The position numbers were made by a program, and so were the translations under genes. A DNA stretch of 64,000 nt from Bacillota bacterium. Its GTDB lineage: Bacteria > Bacillota > Clostridia > Lachnospirales > Lachnospiraceae. A model generated the notes under the pieces. That model was not told where the DNA came from. It ran no database searches and worked only from the letters and a program-made list of their open reading frames with translations. Location of the stretch: the NCBI GenBank assembly GCA_023392535.1, contig JAEVYY010000029.1, positions 4,847 through 68,846 on the forward strand. The letters run 5' to 3'. Shown here in pieces: positions 52,906-61,940 of the stretch (positions are counted from its first letter, which is position 1; the number at the start of each line of letters is the position of its first letter).

Positions 52906-53595
52906 CTAATAGTTTGTAATGCTTCTGACCAGTTCAAATGGCTCCACATAATTTTTCCCCACTACGCTACCCCATTTCTGTGCCGTTACTTCTAAGCATT
53001 TTAATGATCTTGGATGTGGAAACTCACATAGTTCCGTTTTATATTCTTGCATAGCCGCTATTTTTCGTTCAAAGGTATCGTTTACATCTACAAATACATT
53101 CGGTTTAAACTGATCATTTCCATAAGAAAAATTCCATTCCGTAGACGAAACTGTCTCAAACGTATAAATTTCCTTCACACAACAATTTTTCATAGGTCTC
53201 GTAGCAGTAATTACCGCTTGATATGTTATTTTATGATCAATATTCAGATCCCCCTTATGATGGGTGTATATGACATCAGGCTGTATTTTCTTAATGATTC
53301 TTTCGACGCTTTTCACAATGTCTAATAAATCTATCTGGTCGAAACGATTGTCAGGTACATTTTCGAAAAAGACTTCTTTGAATCCGATATGCATCGCTGC
53401 TGCGTGTGTATCCTTATGTAGTTCTTCCACAACGGACTGCTCCATTTCTTCTCTGTGATCTGCTCTGGAAGTCTGTCCTTCTCCTAATATCACTGCATAA
53501 GCTGTGTCACCTGCCAGCACACGACTCGCCACTGTCGCTCCCACACCTAATATCTCATCATCAGGGTGTGCCGCTATTACTAATATTGTACTCAT
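52906..53595 (-). CDS. PIG-L/LmbE family zinc deacetylase
   Basis: 229-residue enzyme with the metal motif AHPDDE near the N-terminus and the second His motif HHKGDLNIDH. The family removes N-acetyl groups from GlcNAc-type sugars, or from lipid- and nucleotide-linked derivatives. The start at 53595 (MSTILVIAAHPDDE) has GGGAGG six bases upstream; the ATG at 53601 touches that site. It is the last of four genes with a formyltransferase, a GNAT and a PseI-like synthase, so it probably frees an amino group that is then formylated or acetylated. That order is inferred. Confidence 0.87.
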   Translation of the reverse strand: MSTILVIAAHPDDEILGVGATVASRVLAGDTAYAVILGEGQTSRADHREEMEQSVVEELHKDTHAAAMHIGFKEVFFENVPDNRFDQIDLLDIVKSVERIIKKIQPDVIYTHHKGDLNIDHKITYQAVITATRPMKNCCVKEIYTFETVSSTEWNFSYGNDQFKPNVFVDVNDTFERKIAAMQEYKTELCEFPHPRSLKCLEVTAQKWGSVVGKNYVEPFELVRSITNY

Positions 53596-53607
53596 TTCCA
53601 TCCTCCC

Positions 53608-54300
53608 TTACATTTGCTTCCTGCTTACTTCCCATTCTACCTGTGCCGTTATTTTACCATCTTTAAAATCTGCTTTTGAAAAAGTTAGCTTCTTATCACC
53701 AAACATCAGATATGCATTCGGATAGCCTTCCGCATCCAGCATACGGATACAGTCATAGATCGTTTTTAACTCCATATCCGGCAACAACTGACTCTGTTCT
53801 GGTTTCCTTCTTAAAAATGTAATGACCTCCCCTGTCTGTGGTATTGGTTCGGGCCTGTCTGTCAAAATAGCTGGAATCATCTTTCTAAATATGATTTCAG
53901 AGGCTCTTTGATAGATTTCTTCCGCAGAGCCCTCCAATGACAACTCCTCTTTTTTAAAGATCGGACCTGCATCTAATTCTTTCGTAACCTGAATGGCAGA
54001 AATCTTTGTTGTTTTGTGTCCTCTGACAATTAAGTTTTGCAATGGACTTCCCCCTCTGCCATATGGCAGATCCGTCATATGAAATACGACACACGTAAAA
54101 GACCTGAAAATCTCCTCTTTAATGATATAGGACCAATGTGGGAAAAAGATATAATCCGGATCAAATGCCTTGATTTCATCTACTTTCAAATCTTCCTTCT
54201 GATCTATAATCTTTATTTCATGCACATTTCTCAGTTTTTTCTGAAGTTTAAGTGCATTTTCGATATTCCAGCTCTTAATAGTCGCAATAATGATCTTCAT
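53608..54300 (-). CDS. Formyltransferase-fold protein, sugar N-formyltransferase-like
   Basis: 230-residue protein related to the catalytic domain of methionyl-tRNA and UDP-sugar formyltransferases that use N10-formyl-tetrahydrofolate. FHMTDLPYGRGGSPLQNLI holds the active-site His, and KELDAGPIFKK the conserved Asp. The Asn that usually precedes the His by two residues (NxHxS) is not evident, since the block reads VVFHMTD. It lacks the C-terminal tRNA-binding domain. It sits between the PIG-L deacetylase and GNAT genes with gaps of 12 bases, so it probably modifies an amino sugar. The start at 54300 opens with MKIIIATIKSWNI. Confidence 0.82.
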   Translation of the reverse strand: MKIIIATIKSWNIENALKLQKKLRNVHEIKIIDQKEDLKVDEIKAFDPDYIFFPHWSYIIKEEIFRSFTCVVFHMTDLPYGRGGSPLQNLIVRGHKTTKISAIQVTKELDAGPIFKKEELSLEGSAEEIYQRASEIIFRKMIPAILTDRPEPIPQTGEVITFLRRKPEQSQLLPDMELKTIYDCIRMLDAEGYPNAYLMFGDKKLTFSKADFKDGKITAQVEWEVSRKQM

Positions 54301-54312
54301 CCTCTATCCTTT

Positions 54313-54762
54313 CTATCTCAATTTTTTGTGGTATGTGACATACTCCTCTTCATATTTTTCTGCCACAAAAACAGATCTGGATGCTATGTTTTCAGATTTA
54401 ACCTGAGCCACCAAGCTTTTTATACGTGGAAATTGTTCCTTCACGATCTGCTCCAATTGGATTATCATTTTCTTACCATGCCCTTGCCGACGGAAATTTG
54501 CGTCAATGCTATAATCAATCGTTGCCACGTCATCTTCCATTGAAATACGTATCTGCCCAATCGGCTTATCTCCATACGTATAAATGTAAATTCTGGAATC
54601 TTTATCCTGCAGCCTGGCAGCAAACCAACGTTTATGATCAGCGTAAGGAATTTGTTCCGTTGAAAATGCATTTGCACGAACTTTCTCATCATTCGCCCAT
54701 TCATATAACAAATCAATATCTTTTTCTGTTACTGGTCTCAAGTAAGCCGTGGTATCCTGCAT
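54313..54762 (-). CDS. GNAT acetyltransferase (PseH-like)
   Basis: 149-residue GNAT protein. YLRPVTEKDIDLLYEWANDEKVRANAF at the start and the acetyl-CoA loop RRQGHGKKMI are seen, then SENIASRSVFVAEKYEE near the end. This matches RimJ/PseH-type N-acetyltransferases that acetylate amino sugars or protein N-termini. The start at 54762 has AAAGGAG. The open frame extends to 54900, but those 46 residues are Arg-rich, lack a site and are rejected. Co-location with a PseI-like synthase favours a nonulosonic acid precursor as substrate. Confidence 0.85.
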   Translation of the reverse strand: MQDTTAYLRPVTEKDIDLLYEWANDEKVRANAFSTEQIPYADHKRWFAARLQDKDSRIYIYTYGDKPIGQIRISMEDDVATIDYSIDANFRRQGHGKKMIIQLEQIVKEQFPRIKSLVAQVKSENIASRSVFVAEKYEEEYVTYHKKLR

Positions 54763-54956
54763 TCTTAATCTCCTTTTATATCTTTGAATTCGATAATTTG
54801 CATAATTTAAGTATGATCCATATTGAGCACGACATCGTTCATTCGCAACACGCTTCCGCTTGGACTCATCCACAGTGGTACATAAGAGCATAAAATACAT
54901 GCTCTAAGCACCAGTGGCTTGCCTTTTGTTCGTTTAGTCATTTACAACAATAGAAA

Positions 54957-55991
54957 TTATAGATTACCAATCATGTCAAATTGTAGCGGTGTACCTCTTT
55001 TCATGTCATGCAGTGCAACTTGTCCCAGGACACTGTCATAATATTTTGGAGCCAATCCATGTGCTGGTCTGATTACCCTTATATTTTGAGGAGTTAACAT
55101 CTCACCTTTCCTGATATCCTCTACTACAAAGATAGAACGCCGGAAGATGATATTATTCTTTTCGTCCTCCGTTACCGCATAATTGACAGAGCCAATTGCT
55201 TTCTCTGCCTGCCTGATATCCTCTACCATAGCTTTGAATTCAGATGGTTCCATAGAAAACGATGCATCTGGATTCTCTATTTCCCTACTAATGCAGAAAT
55301 GCTTTTCTATGATGCTGGCTCCCAGCGCAACCGCTGTAACAGCGCCCACTGAACCCATCGAATGATCCGACAAACCGATTGGAACGCCGAATATTTCCTT
55401 CATGTTGCCAATCGTCTTCAAATTCATCTGATCTGAAATTGCTGGATATGCACTGGAACATTTAAGTAATGCTAATTCATTCTTATACTTTGCTACTGTT
55501 GCCACCGCTTCTTGAATCTCACCAATAGTAGCCATACCGGTCGACATAATAATTGGTTTGCCCTTTGAAGCAACATAATCAATTAATGGGATATCCACTA
55601 ATTCAAAAGACGCAATTTTATAAAATTCCACATCGATTTCTTCCAGAAAATCCACAGAGCTCTTGTCAAACGGCGTAGAAAAAAAATCAATTCCAATTTT
55701 TTTGGCTTCGGCCAATAGTTCTGCCTGCCACTCCCAAGGTGTATATGCCTTGCAATATAGAGAATACAGATTTTCCCCCTCCCAGGTACCTTTGGCAATC
55801 TGAAAGTACTGATTATGGCAATCAATCGTCATGGTATCGGCAGTATATGTCTGAATTTTAATACAATCTGCGCCGCTTTCTTTTGCCGCATGAATGATTT
55901 CTTTCGCCCTGTCGATACTGCCGGCATGATTAGCAGACATTTCCGCAATTACATATGTTCCCTTTGTTAATTCTTTATATAAATTCATCAT
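54957..55991 (-). CDS. pseI: Nonulosonic acid synthase, pseudaminic acid synthase-like
   Basis: 344-residue enzyme of the NeuB/PseI family that condenses phosphoenolpyruvate with a 6-deoxy-diacetamido-hexose. The TIM-barrel part has YVIAEMSANHAGSIDRA, DCIKIQTYTADTMTID, EGENLYSLYCKAYTPWEW and FSTPFDKSSVDFLEE, closer to PseI than to NeuB; the TYTADTMTID stretch is PseI-typical. The C-terminal SAF domain has RSIFVVEDIRKGEMLTPQNIRVIRP. The double ATG at 55991/55988 has AGGAG and overlaps the preceding stop. The other pse genes (pseB, C, F, G) are not in the window. Confidence 0.88.
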   Translation of the reverse strand: MMNLYKELTKGTYVIAEMSANHAGSIDRAKEIIHAAKESGADCIKIQTYTADTMTIDCHNQYFQIAKGTWEGENLYSLYCKAYTPWEWQAELLAEAKKIGIDFFSTPFDKSSVDFLEEIDVEFYKIASFELVDIPLIDYVASKGKPIIMSTGMATIGEIQEAVATVAKYKNELALLKCSSAYPAISDQMNLKTIGNMKEIFGVPIGLSDHSMGSVGAVTAVALGASIIEKHFCISREIENPDASFSMEPSEFKAMVEDIRQAEKAIGSVNYAVTEDEKNNIIFRRSIFVVEDIRKGEMLTPQNIRVIRPAHGLAPKYYDSVLGQVALHDMKRGTPLQFDMIGNL

Positions 55992-57391
55992 TCACTCCTT
56001 ATCGACTGATTCCCAAATTTTGTTTGATAGACTTCATATAGTAACAATAGCCCACTCATGTAAAATAAAGGCATATTGTAAATGGTATACCTCGTCTGAC
56101 AGAAGATAACTGCTGACACTAAACCTACGTTTAGTACGATGGAAATCACGGTGAGAAGCGCGAATTTATTAACTTTATTCATCCCATTTTCTTTTATGTT
56201 GTAAATCAGTAAACCAGAATATCCAAAATAGGCAAAAATAGAATACCAAACTAAAATCGGTTTCCTTTGCGCTACCGTCGTGACTAGACCTGACAGAAAG
56301 TTATTCCACAATACTTTTGTGATTCGAATCACTTTATGTGGTAGTAAATCCGATATCAAAACATTCATAATGCGATCTGTTTCCATTTCAAGCTCCATAG
56401 ACTGCTTATCATTAGGTTCCAGACCCTTTTGTTTTTCCACATATTCATGTATCATCGGCCACATCGTGTCAATTTGGATATGATCATAGTGATCTCCAAA
56501 ATGAGTCACATTTTGATACCACCCCGAACCCGCACTGTTTCCCAAGAATCCACTATCATTACACACTTTATAAATATCCAAAAATAATTCTTTCATTTGC
56601 GTATCTTCAATATAGTCTACATCTTTTTCATCCGCTGTATAAAAAATCATAGTCATAACAAAACGATTATCGCTGGAATGTCCAGCCACCTCGCCACGCA
56701 CTACATAATTATACCCTCTGTCATAAAGCATAACGGCTACCATGACCAAAATGCTGATGATTACTGCCTTGACCATCCCTTTTAACAGATTTTTCTTACA
56801 CCAAGCGACCACTATGATAGCAAGCGCTAACAAAGCCAGTGTGACTAACATCTGTTTTCTAGTCGATATTAATAAAGCACATAGCATACTCCCTATGAGT
56901 AAGCTCTTTTTCGTTTGATAATATAGGTATTCTAACACTTCCCGGATTACAACCAAATAGAGAGAGATCGCAATTCCCTCCGTCATAATACTATTGGAAT
57001 ACATCGAAGATCGTAATGCAGCAAATCTACATAAAAACGACACCATTAATGGAAGAAGCATCAATAAAAGACTGATCCATTTTGGCATGGGTACTTCTTT
57101 CCTAAGGAACTCTTCCAGACTCCAGGCTGAAAATGCCGCTATCACACTTTGTAACACTATAATTGCAAATAGATACGTATCGCCATTGCCAAAAATACTT
57201 CTCGAAAACGCCAGTAAACTGGGATAGAAAGCTTCCCTTGTAACCGACATTGCTATATAGGAAGGAGAATCCGCACAAATCACGGTTCCATCATAAATAG
57301 CAAAGAAGAGATAAAAGAGCAGACCAATCCCTAATAACAGATAGGAATACACCTGCTCTCTCACATCTTTTGCCGCATTATTCTTCTTCAT
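55988..57391 (-). CDS. Polytopic membrane protein, GT-C-like
   Basis: 467-residue protein with about ten hydrophobic segments. A first extracytoplasmic loop carries DGTVICADSPSYIAMS, with an acidic motif in the position seen in GT-C glycosyltransferases. A soluble loop of about 110 residues lies in the second half. I recognise no named family. The start at 57391 has AGGAGG and overlaps the YdjC-type gene by 14 bases; the stop overlaps the PseI-like gene. Tight coupling to those genes suggests it transfers the modified sugar outside the cell, which is inference. Confidence 0.75.
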   Translation of the reverse strand: MKKNNAAKDVREQVYSYLLLGIGLLFYLFFAIYDGTVICADSPSYIAMSVTREAFYPSLLAFSRSIFGNGDTYLFAIIVLQSVIAAFSAWSLEEFLRKEVPMPKWISLLLMLLPLMVSFLCRFAALRSSMYSNSIMTEGIAISLYLVVIREVLEYLYYQTKKSLLIGSMLCALLISTRKQMLVTLALLALAIIVVAWCKKNLLKGMVKAVIISILVMVAVMLYDRGYNYVVRGEVAGHSSDNRFVMTMIFYTADEKDVDYIEDTQMKELFLDIYKVCNDSGFLGNSAGSGWYQNVTHFGDHYDHIQIDTMWPMIHEYVEKQKGLEPNDKQSMELEMETDRIMNVLISDLLPHKVIRITKVLWNNFLSGLVTTVAQRKPILVWYSIFAYFGYSGLLIYNIKENGMNKVNKFALLTVISIVLNVGLVSAVIFCQTRYTIYNMPLFYMSGLLLLYEVYQTKFGNQSIRSE

Positions 57392-58286
57392 GTAATACCT
57401 CCTGCTTCAAATTGTCCACCGCATGGCGCTCTATCTTTCTGCCTTTCGATAAATGGAACTCAACAAATCCTTTCTTAATATACTCCTCGTTAATCTCTTC
57501 CGCCAATACGCATCCAGGGTGGAAAAGCAATTCCATTTTCTTATTCTTACGTTTGCAAATACGAAGCATCGATGGATATATCTTTTTTACCCTTTCAATA
57601 TCCATATACCCAGTCATTACAAGTCCCCACAATAAAGTTGGTTCAATCTTCATATTACGTAACTGCTTTTCCACATTTCCAGAATATAGATTTAAAATTA
57701 AATTTTTAATTATATTTGTAACAGAATAGCTGGTATACAAATCAACCTGTTTTATAAATGGCAGGATAGGTTCTCTTGCCACCCGAATAAATGTTACTGG
57801 ATATCCATTGTCCCGAACGACTGCCATCATCGCATCCAATACGATAGGGATCATATGGGTATGCTGATGACTATCCAGCCGCAATTCGCATTCTGGTGGC
57901 TCTGCCGCCTTGACCCTCTCTATCTGTACCTTTATTTCTTTCTGTAGCTGAAGTTTTATCTTTTTATAAGTTATTGGATTATAACTCGCCAGTAGCAGAC
58001 TCCCCCAGGAAACTTTAAAATATCCAGATGAATCTACAAGATCCGGTACGGTCTCCATTGGACTTAAGCAATGTCCCTCCATAATATTAATATGCACAGA
58101 GAGGAATGGTTTCTTAGGGAATTCATCCCACTCCGCCCGTAATCTATCCATACAGTAGTCAAAACAGGACATATTGGGAATGATACTAATACTGTCTAAC
58201 TTACTTGTTTTGATACGCTCTATTAAATTTTCGGATGCATGCACTGATATCGCATAATCATCTGCATGAATATCTATATCATTCAT
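57378..58286 (-). CDS. YdjC/ChbG-type carbohydrate deacetylase
   Basis: 302-residue protein. It has DIHADDYAIS at the N-terminus, LSVHINIMEGHCL and LRLDSHQHTHMIPIV, the metal-binding Asp-Asp/His set of the YdjC family, which deacetylates chitooligosaccharides and lipid-linked GlcNAc-like sugars (HpnK, ArnD-like roles). Only the start at 58286 places DIHADDY at residue 4 with AAGGAATAGAG upstream; the frame to 58376 would run back into the glycosyltransferase gene. It begins four bases after the stop of a GtrB-like gene, suggesting it acts on the product of that enzyme. Confidence 0.86.
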   Translation of the reverse strand: MNDIDIHADDYAISVHASENLIERIKTSKLDSISIIPNMSCFDYCMDRLRAEWDEFPKKPFLSVHINIMEGHCLSPMETVPDLVDSSGYFKVSWGSLLLASYNPITYKKIKLQLQKEIKVQIERVKAAEPPECELRLDSHQHTHMIPIVLDAMMAVVRDNGYPVTFIRVAREPILPFIKQVDLYTSYSVTNIIKNLILNLYSGNVEKQLRNMKIEPTLLWGLVMTGYMDIERVKKIYPSMLRICKRKNKKMELLFHPGCVLAEEINEEYIKKGFVEFHLSKGRKIERHAVDNLKQEVLHEEE

Positions 58287-58290
58287 TTCT

Positions 58291-59211
58291 CTATTCCTTC
58301 TTATCCCCAATAATATACTGGGGTCTATTTTTAATCTGTTCATATATTTTCGCAATATATATCCCCACGATACCAAGGCTCAACATAATGCCCCCCGTTG
58401 AGATAATCAACATAAAAATCAAAGTCGGATACCCACTTTGTGCATTTCCGTGAAAGTAACTGATAAGGGCATCTGCTCCAAAAATAATTCCAGTCAAAAT
58501 GGTAACGATGCCCAGTCCCATAATGAAGCGAAGTGGTGCGTAGGAAAAGGATATCATGTTTTGGAAGGCATATCGAATCAATGAAAAAAAAGACCATTTT
58601 GTCGTTCCTGCCACACGCTCCTGTACTTCATAATATACGGAGGTACTTTTAAATCCTACCCAGTAAGAAAGTGCCCGAAAAAAAGTATCTCGCTCGTGTA
58701 ATCCTGCTAATACATCTACGACCTTGCGATCCAATAGCTTAAAATCAGAGGTATTATTCATATCAATGCCAATTAGTTTGCTGAACATACCATAAAAGCT
58801 ATTTGCAAGTAATCTATGCATGACTGACTCCTTGCCCCTATTAATCTTAATTCCCTCCACTACTTCATATCCTTCTTCCCACTGTTGAAACATATCAACA
58901 ATCGTCTCAGGGGGATGTTGTAAATCCGCATCCATAACTACCACACAATCTCCTGAAGCAGCTCTTAAGCCGGAAAAAATAGCAGCTTCCTTACCGAAAT
59001 TTCTGGAAAAAGATATGCACTTTACCCTATTATCCTTCTCATGCAATTCCGACAACCGCATGTACGTCCTATCTTTTGACCCGTCATCTATAAAAATATA
59101 CTCCATGTCTATTTTAGTCAGTGTTTTTTCCAATTCCAGCATCGCTTGATAAAAGAACCCAATGGATTCTTCTTCGTTATAACATGGAACCACAATTGAC
59201 ATTTTTGCCAT
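58291..59211 (-). CDS. GtrB/ArnC-like polyprenyl-phosphate glycosyltransferase
   Basis: 306-residue GT2 enzyme. It has SIVVPCYNEEESIGFFYQA, FIDDGSKDRT, VVMDADLQHPPE (metal site), NTSDFKLLDRKVV and KWSFFSLIRYAFQNMISFS, the standard series for GtrB/ArnC. Two C-terminal membrane segments lie near 230-252 and 266-290. It makes a polyprenyl-phosphate monosaccharide on the cytoplasmic face for later transfer outside. The start at 59211 has GGAGG. Its position before a YdjC deacetylase and a GT-C-like protein parallels Arn-type pathways. Confidence 0.92.
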   Translation of the reverse strand: MAKMSIVVPCYNEEESIGFFYQAMLELEKTLTKIDMEYIFIDDGSKDRTYMRLSELHEKDNRVKCISFSRNFGKEAAIFSGLRAASGDCVVVMDADLQHPPETIVDMFQQWEEGYEVVEGIKINRGKESVMHRLLANSFYGMFSKLIGIDMNNTSDFKLLDRKVVDVLAGLHERDTFFRALSYWVGFKSTSVYYEVQERVAGTTKWSFFSLIRYAFQNMISFSYAPLRFIMGLGIVTILTGIIFGADALISYFHGNAQSGYPTLIFMLIISTGGIMLSLGIVGIYIAKIYEQIKNRPQYIIGDKKE

Positions 59212-59294
59212 ATTTATTCCTCCGTAGTATCTTAAATAAAACCATACATACTAAAGTATAATGCTATCTATCTATTAAATCAATTGAAAAAATA

Positions 59295-60899
59295 TTAAAT
59301 CTCTTTTAAATTCTGCGCATTATTTACTTCATTCCTCAACACCCCCTCTCCCATACCTAATATTACAAAAATAATGGGCGTGACAACAACTTGTTGAAAA
59401 CTTACGGTATTATGAATCATATACCCCGCTACGCAGATAGAAAGTCCGATAAGCACCTCTGCCTGTCCCCGACTACGGATCCACCGGTAGATAGAAGTTA
59501 TAAATATACCGATATATGTAACTATTCCCAGAAATCCATTATTGATTAGTACATTCAGCCATTCATTATGTGCATTAGCCACAATTGCATTTCCCCACCA
59601 TTCTGCTAAAAATCCCTGAAGTGACTGTGCATGATGTTCATATAGATAGGGGCCAAAGCAGTCTGCGCCAACTCCCACTATTTTATTTATCAAAGGCATT
59701 TCTTTATAAGCCTTACCTACAATACTCCAAAGTAAACCGCGTCCGCTTCCCCAGTCTTTATTGATGTTTAAAATTGTAATCTGATTTATTGCCGGAATAA
59801 TCTGCTCATTTTTATTATGAATGATTACCACAAAAATCATCAATACCGACACTACCGTCATACCGTAAATCCATATTGGCTGAAAATCTTTCCTGAATGC
59901 AACGTCTTTCTTACGATGATATCGTATAAGAAGTACCACTAAAATTCCGCTATATACCCACCAAAATGGATGTAAGAGTACTTTATCAATAGCCAGATCT
60001 ACTGCAAAATAAATCTGCTGTTTATCGCACAGACTATAAATAAGACCCATCATACATGCCGTTCCTCCAAGTATCAAATTAATCAGTAAAAATCGGTAAT
60101 ACTTGTCAATTGATTCCAAAGAAAAATACGAGAATATCACTATTACCACAAAAAGAGTAAAAATACCGCTTTCACTCCCCTGCGTTAAGAGAGTCGCAAA
60201 TGTGACGCAGCAATATAAAAACCCCCACATATTTTTTTCCCAATTCTTTTTCTTTTCCAACTGTGCCCAAAAGAAATAGATTCCCAATGGGAATACAGTA
60301 CACACATAAGCAGAATACCAATTTATATTTCCTATGGTTGCCAATAGATGTGTTTTGTTCCAATATTCCAATCCTTCCAGCATATGAAGCGGATCTATGG
60401 CAAAGCGATTCAGTACACCTAATAAAAATATGATGCCGGAAACTGCATAAAAGGTCTTCACGATTCCTAGATGCCACCTCCACCCTCTGGATATCGCAAA
60501 ATAGATTCCTACAAGCAAAAGTTGTGTGACCGTTCCCATATGCCAATCATCATATCCCCAGATAGCGATTTCACGATAAGGACTTTTCATACAAGATATC
60601 ACAACGACACCTGCATATCCAATTACAAAAATATCTGTTACAGAGAATACTACTTTTTCCCTTTGTGAAAAATGCTTTACAAATAGCAGCAGTAATATCA
60701 ATGGTATTAAAACAATCGAGCATATTAAAAAAAGGCGATATTTCCTATCGCCAATCAAACAAAAACCGTCTCTATGATATAACGGTACTATGACTGTTAT
60801 CAGTAAAATATAAATTGTTGTTAATCCATATATAATTTTTGTTAAAGGAACTGTAATAATTGGGTCTTTTATCATTTTTTTCACCTGACTATCAAACAT
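59295..60899 (-). CDS. O-antigen ligase (WaaL/Wzy)-like membrane protein
   Basis: 534-residue protein with about 12 hydrophobic segments. The large loop block GVGADCFGPYL, followed after a gap by VVANAHNEWLNVLINNGFLGIVTYIGIF, is the Wzy_C signature of O-antigen ligases and polymerases: NAHNEWLNVLINNG matches the catalytic His motif. In monoderms such proteins join lipid-linked glycans to other glycans or proteins. The start at 60899 has AGG. It follows the UDP-uronate epimerase gene by 13 bases and is co-directional with the GtrB-like operon. Confidence 0.87.
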   Translation of the reverse strand: MFDSQVKKMIKDPIITVPLTKIIYGLTTIYILLITVIVPLYHRDGFCLIGDRKYRLFLICSIVLIPLILLLLFVKHFSQREKVVFSVTDIFVIGYAGVVVISCMKSPYREIAIWGYDDWHMGTVTQLLLVGIYFAISRGWRWHLGIVKTFYAVSGIIFLLGVLNRFAIDPLHMLEGLEYWNKTHLLATIGNINWYSAYVCTVFPLGIYFFWAQLEKKKNWEKNMWGFLYCCVTFATLLTQGSESGIFTLFVVIVIFSYFSLESIDKYYRFLLINLILGGTACMMGLIYSLCDKQQIYFAVDLAIDKVLLHPFWWVYSGILVVLLIRYHRKKDVAFRKDFQPIWIYGMTVVSVLMIFVVIIHNKNEQIIPAINQITILNINKDWGSGRGLLWSIVGKAYKEMPLINKIVGVGADCFGPYLYEHHAQSLQGFLAEWWGNAIVANAHNEWLNVLINNGFLGIVTYIGIFITSIYRWIRSRGQAEVLIGLSICVAGYMIHNTVSFQQVVVTPIIFVILGMGEGVLRNEVNNAQNLKEI

Positions 60900-60912
60900 A
60901 ACATCCTATAAC

Positions 60913-61914
60913 TTATTGATCTAAGTGATAATATTCTTTATACCAATTTGCAAATCGTGTCAGCCCTTCTTTTATGGAAGTGTCCGGTTTGAATCCAAAG
61001 TCATTCATTAATTCTGTTACATCAGCATATGTCTTATATACATCCCCTGGCTGCATTGGATAATATTCTTTCTTAGCTTCTATCCCCATACAATTTTCTA
61101 GTGTCTTTATAAAATCCATTAATTTTTCAGGATTATGATTACCGATGTTGTAGACTTTATATTTGACCCCATTTTTATCTTCTTTCGGTGGATTGCATAA
61201 AATATTCATGATTCCTGTCACGATATCATCTACATACGTAAAGTCACGATACATATCTCCGTTATTATAAATTTGAATCGGGTCGCCTTTTACCATCTTA
61301 TTGGCAAACTTATAGCAAGCCATATCAGGGCGTCCATAGGGGCCATATACCGTAAAAAAACGGAGACCCGTTGATGCGATCTCATACAATTTGCTATACG
61401 AATATGCCATTAATTCATTGGATTTCTTTGTTGCAGCATACAGACTTAGTGGAGAATCTACTTTATCTTCCGTTGAAAAAGGAACTTTCTCATTTGCTCC
61501 ATACACCGAACTAGAGGAGGCATATACAAGATGTTCTACAGGATAGTGTCTGCAAGCTTCCAATATGTTGAAAAATCCCACGAGGTTTGATTCCATATAA
61601 GCTTCCGGATGATCAATGCTATATCTCACACCCGCCTGTGCCGCCAAATTCACCACCACGTTAGGGTTGTACGTTTGAAACAAAGCATTTACCTCTTCTT
61701 TATTGGCTATATTACCTTTAACAAATTGATACTTTTCATATTTCGCTAATAGATTTAATCGATCCCTTTTTAAAGAAACCTCATAATAATCATTCAAATT
61801 GTCATAGCCAATTACCGCAGCCCCCTGTTCTAATAAACGCTTTGATAAATGGTAGCCGATAAACCCTGCTCCTCCCGTTACTACATATATCTTGTCTGCA
61901 TTAAACGCTTTCAT
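60913..61914 (-). CDS. NAD-dependent epimerase, UDP-glucuronate 4-epimerase-like
   Basis: 333-residue short-chain dehydrogenase. It has TGGAGFIGYHLSKRLLEQG, GYDNLNDYYEVSLKRDRL, NLAAQAGVRYSI, SSSVYGAN, the catalytic YAATKKSNELM and RFFTVYGPYGRPDMA. NLNDYYDVxLKxxRL and GVRYSI are characteristic of UDP-glucuronate (CapI/Lpl-type) rather than UDP-galactose epimerases. It would supply UDP-galacturonic acid or a related sugar to the surface glycan. Start at 61914, about 26 bases after the upstream gene. Confidence 0.9.
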   Translation of the reverse strand: MKAFNADKIYVVTGGAGFIGYHLSKRLLEQGAAVIGYDNLNDYYEVSLKRDRLNLLAKYEKYQFVKGNIANKEEVNALFQTYNPNVVVNLAAQAGVRYSIDHPEAYMESNLVGFFNILEACRHYPVEHLVYASSSSVYGANEKVPFSTEDKVDSPLSLYAATKKSNELMAYSYSKLYEIASTGLRFFTVYGPYGRPDMACYKFANKMVKGDPIQIYNNGDMYRDFTYVDDIVTGIMNILCNPPKEDKNGVKYKVYNIGNHNPEKLMDFIKTLENCMGIEAKKEYYPMQPGDVYKTYADVTELMNDFGFKPDTSIKEGLTRFANWYKEYYHLDQ

Positions 61915-61940
61915 ACGATTCTAATTCCCCTTTTTGTATT

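Noticed and set aside
54763..54900. N-terminal extension of the GNAT gene by 46 residues.
   Set aside because: The extension is Arg-rich and unlike GNAT N-termini, while a strong AAAGGAG site supports the ATG at 54762.
57378..58376. Longer 332-residue version of the YdjC-type protein.
   Set aside because: It would overlap the end of the GtrB-like gene by 86 bases; the start at 58286 gives the canonical N-terminus with a good ribosome binding site.
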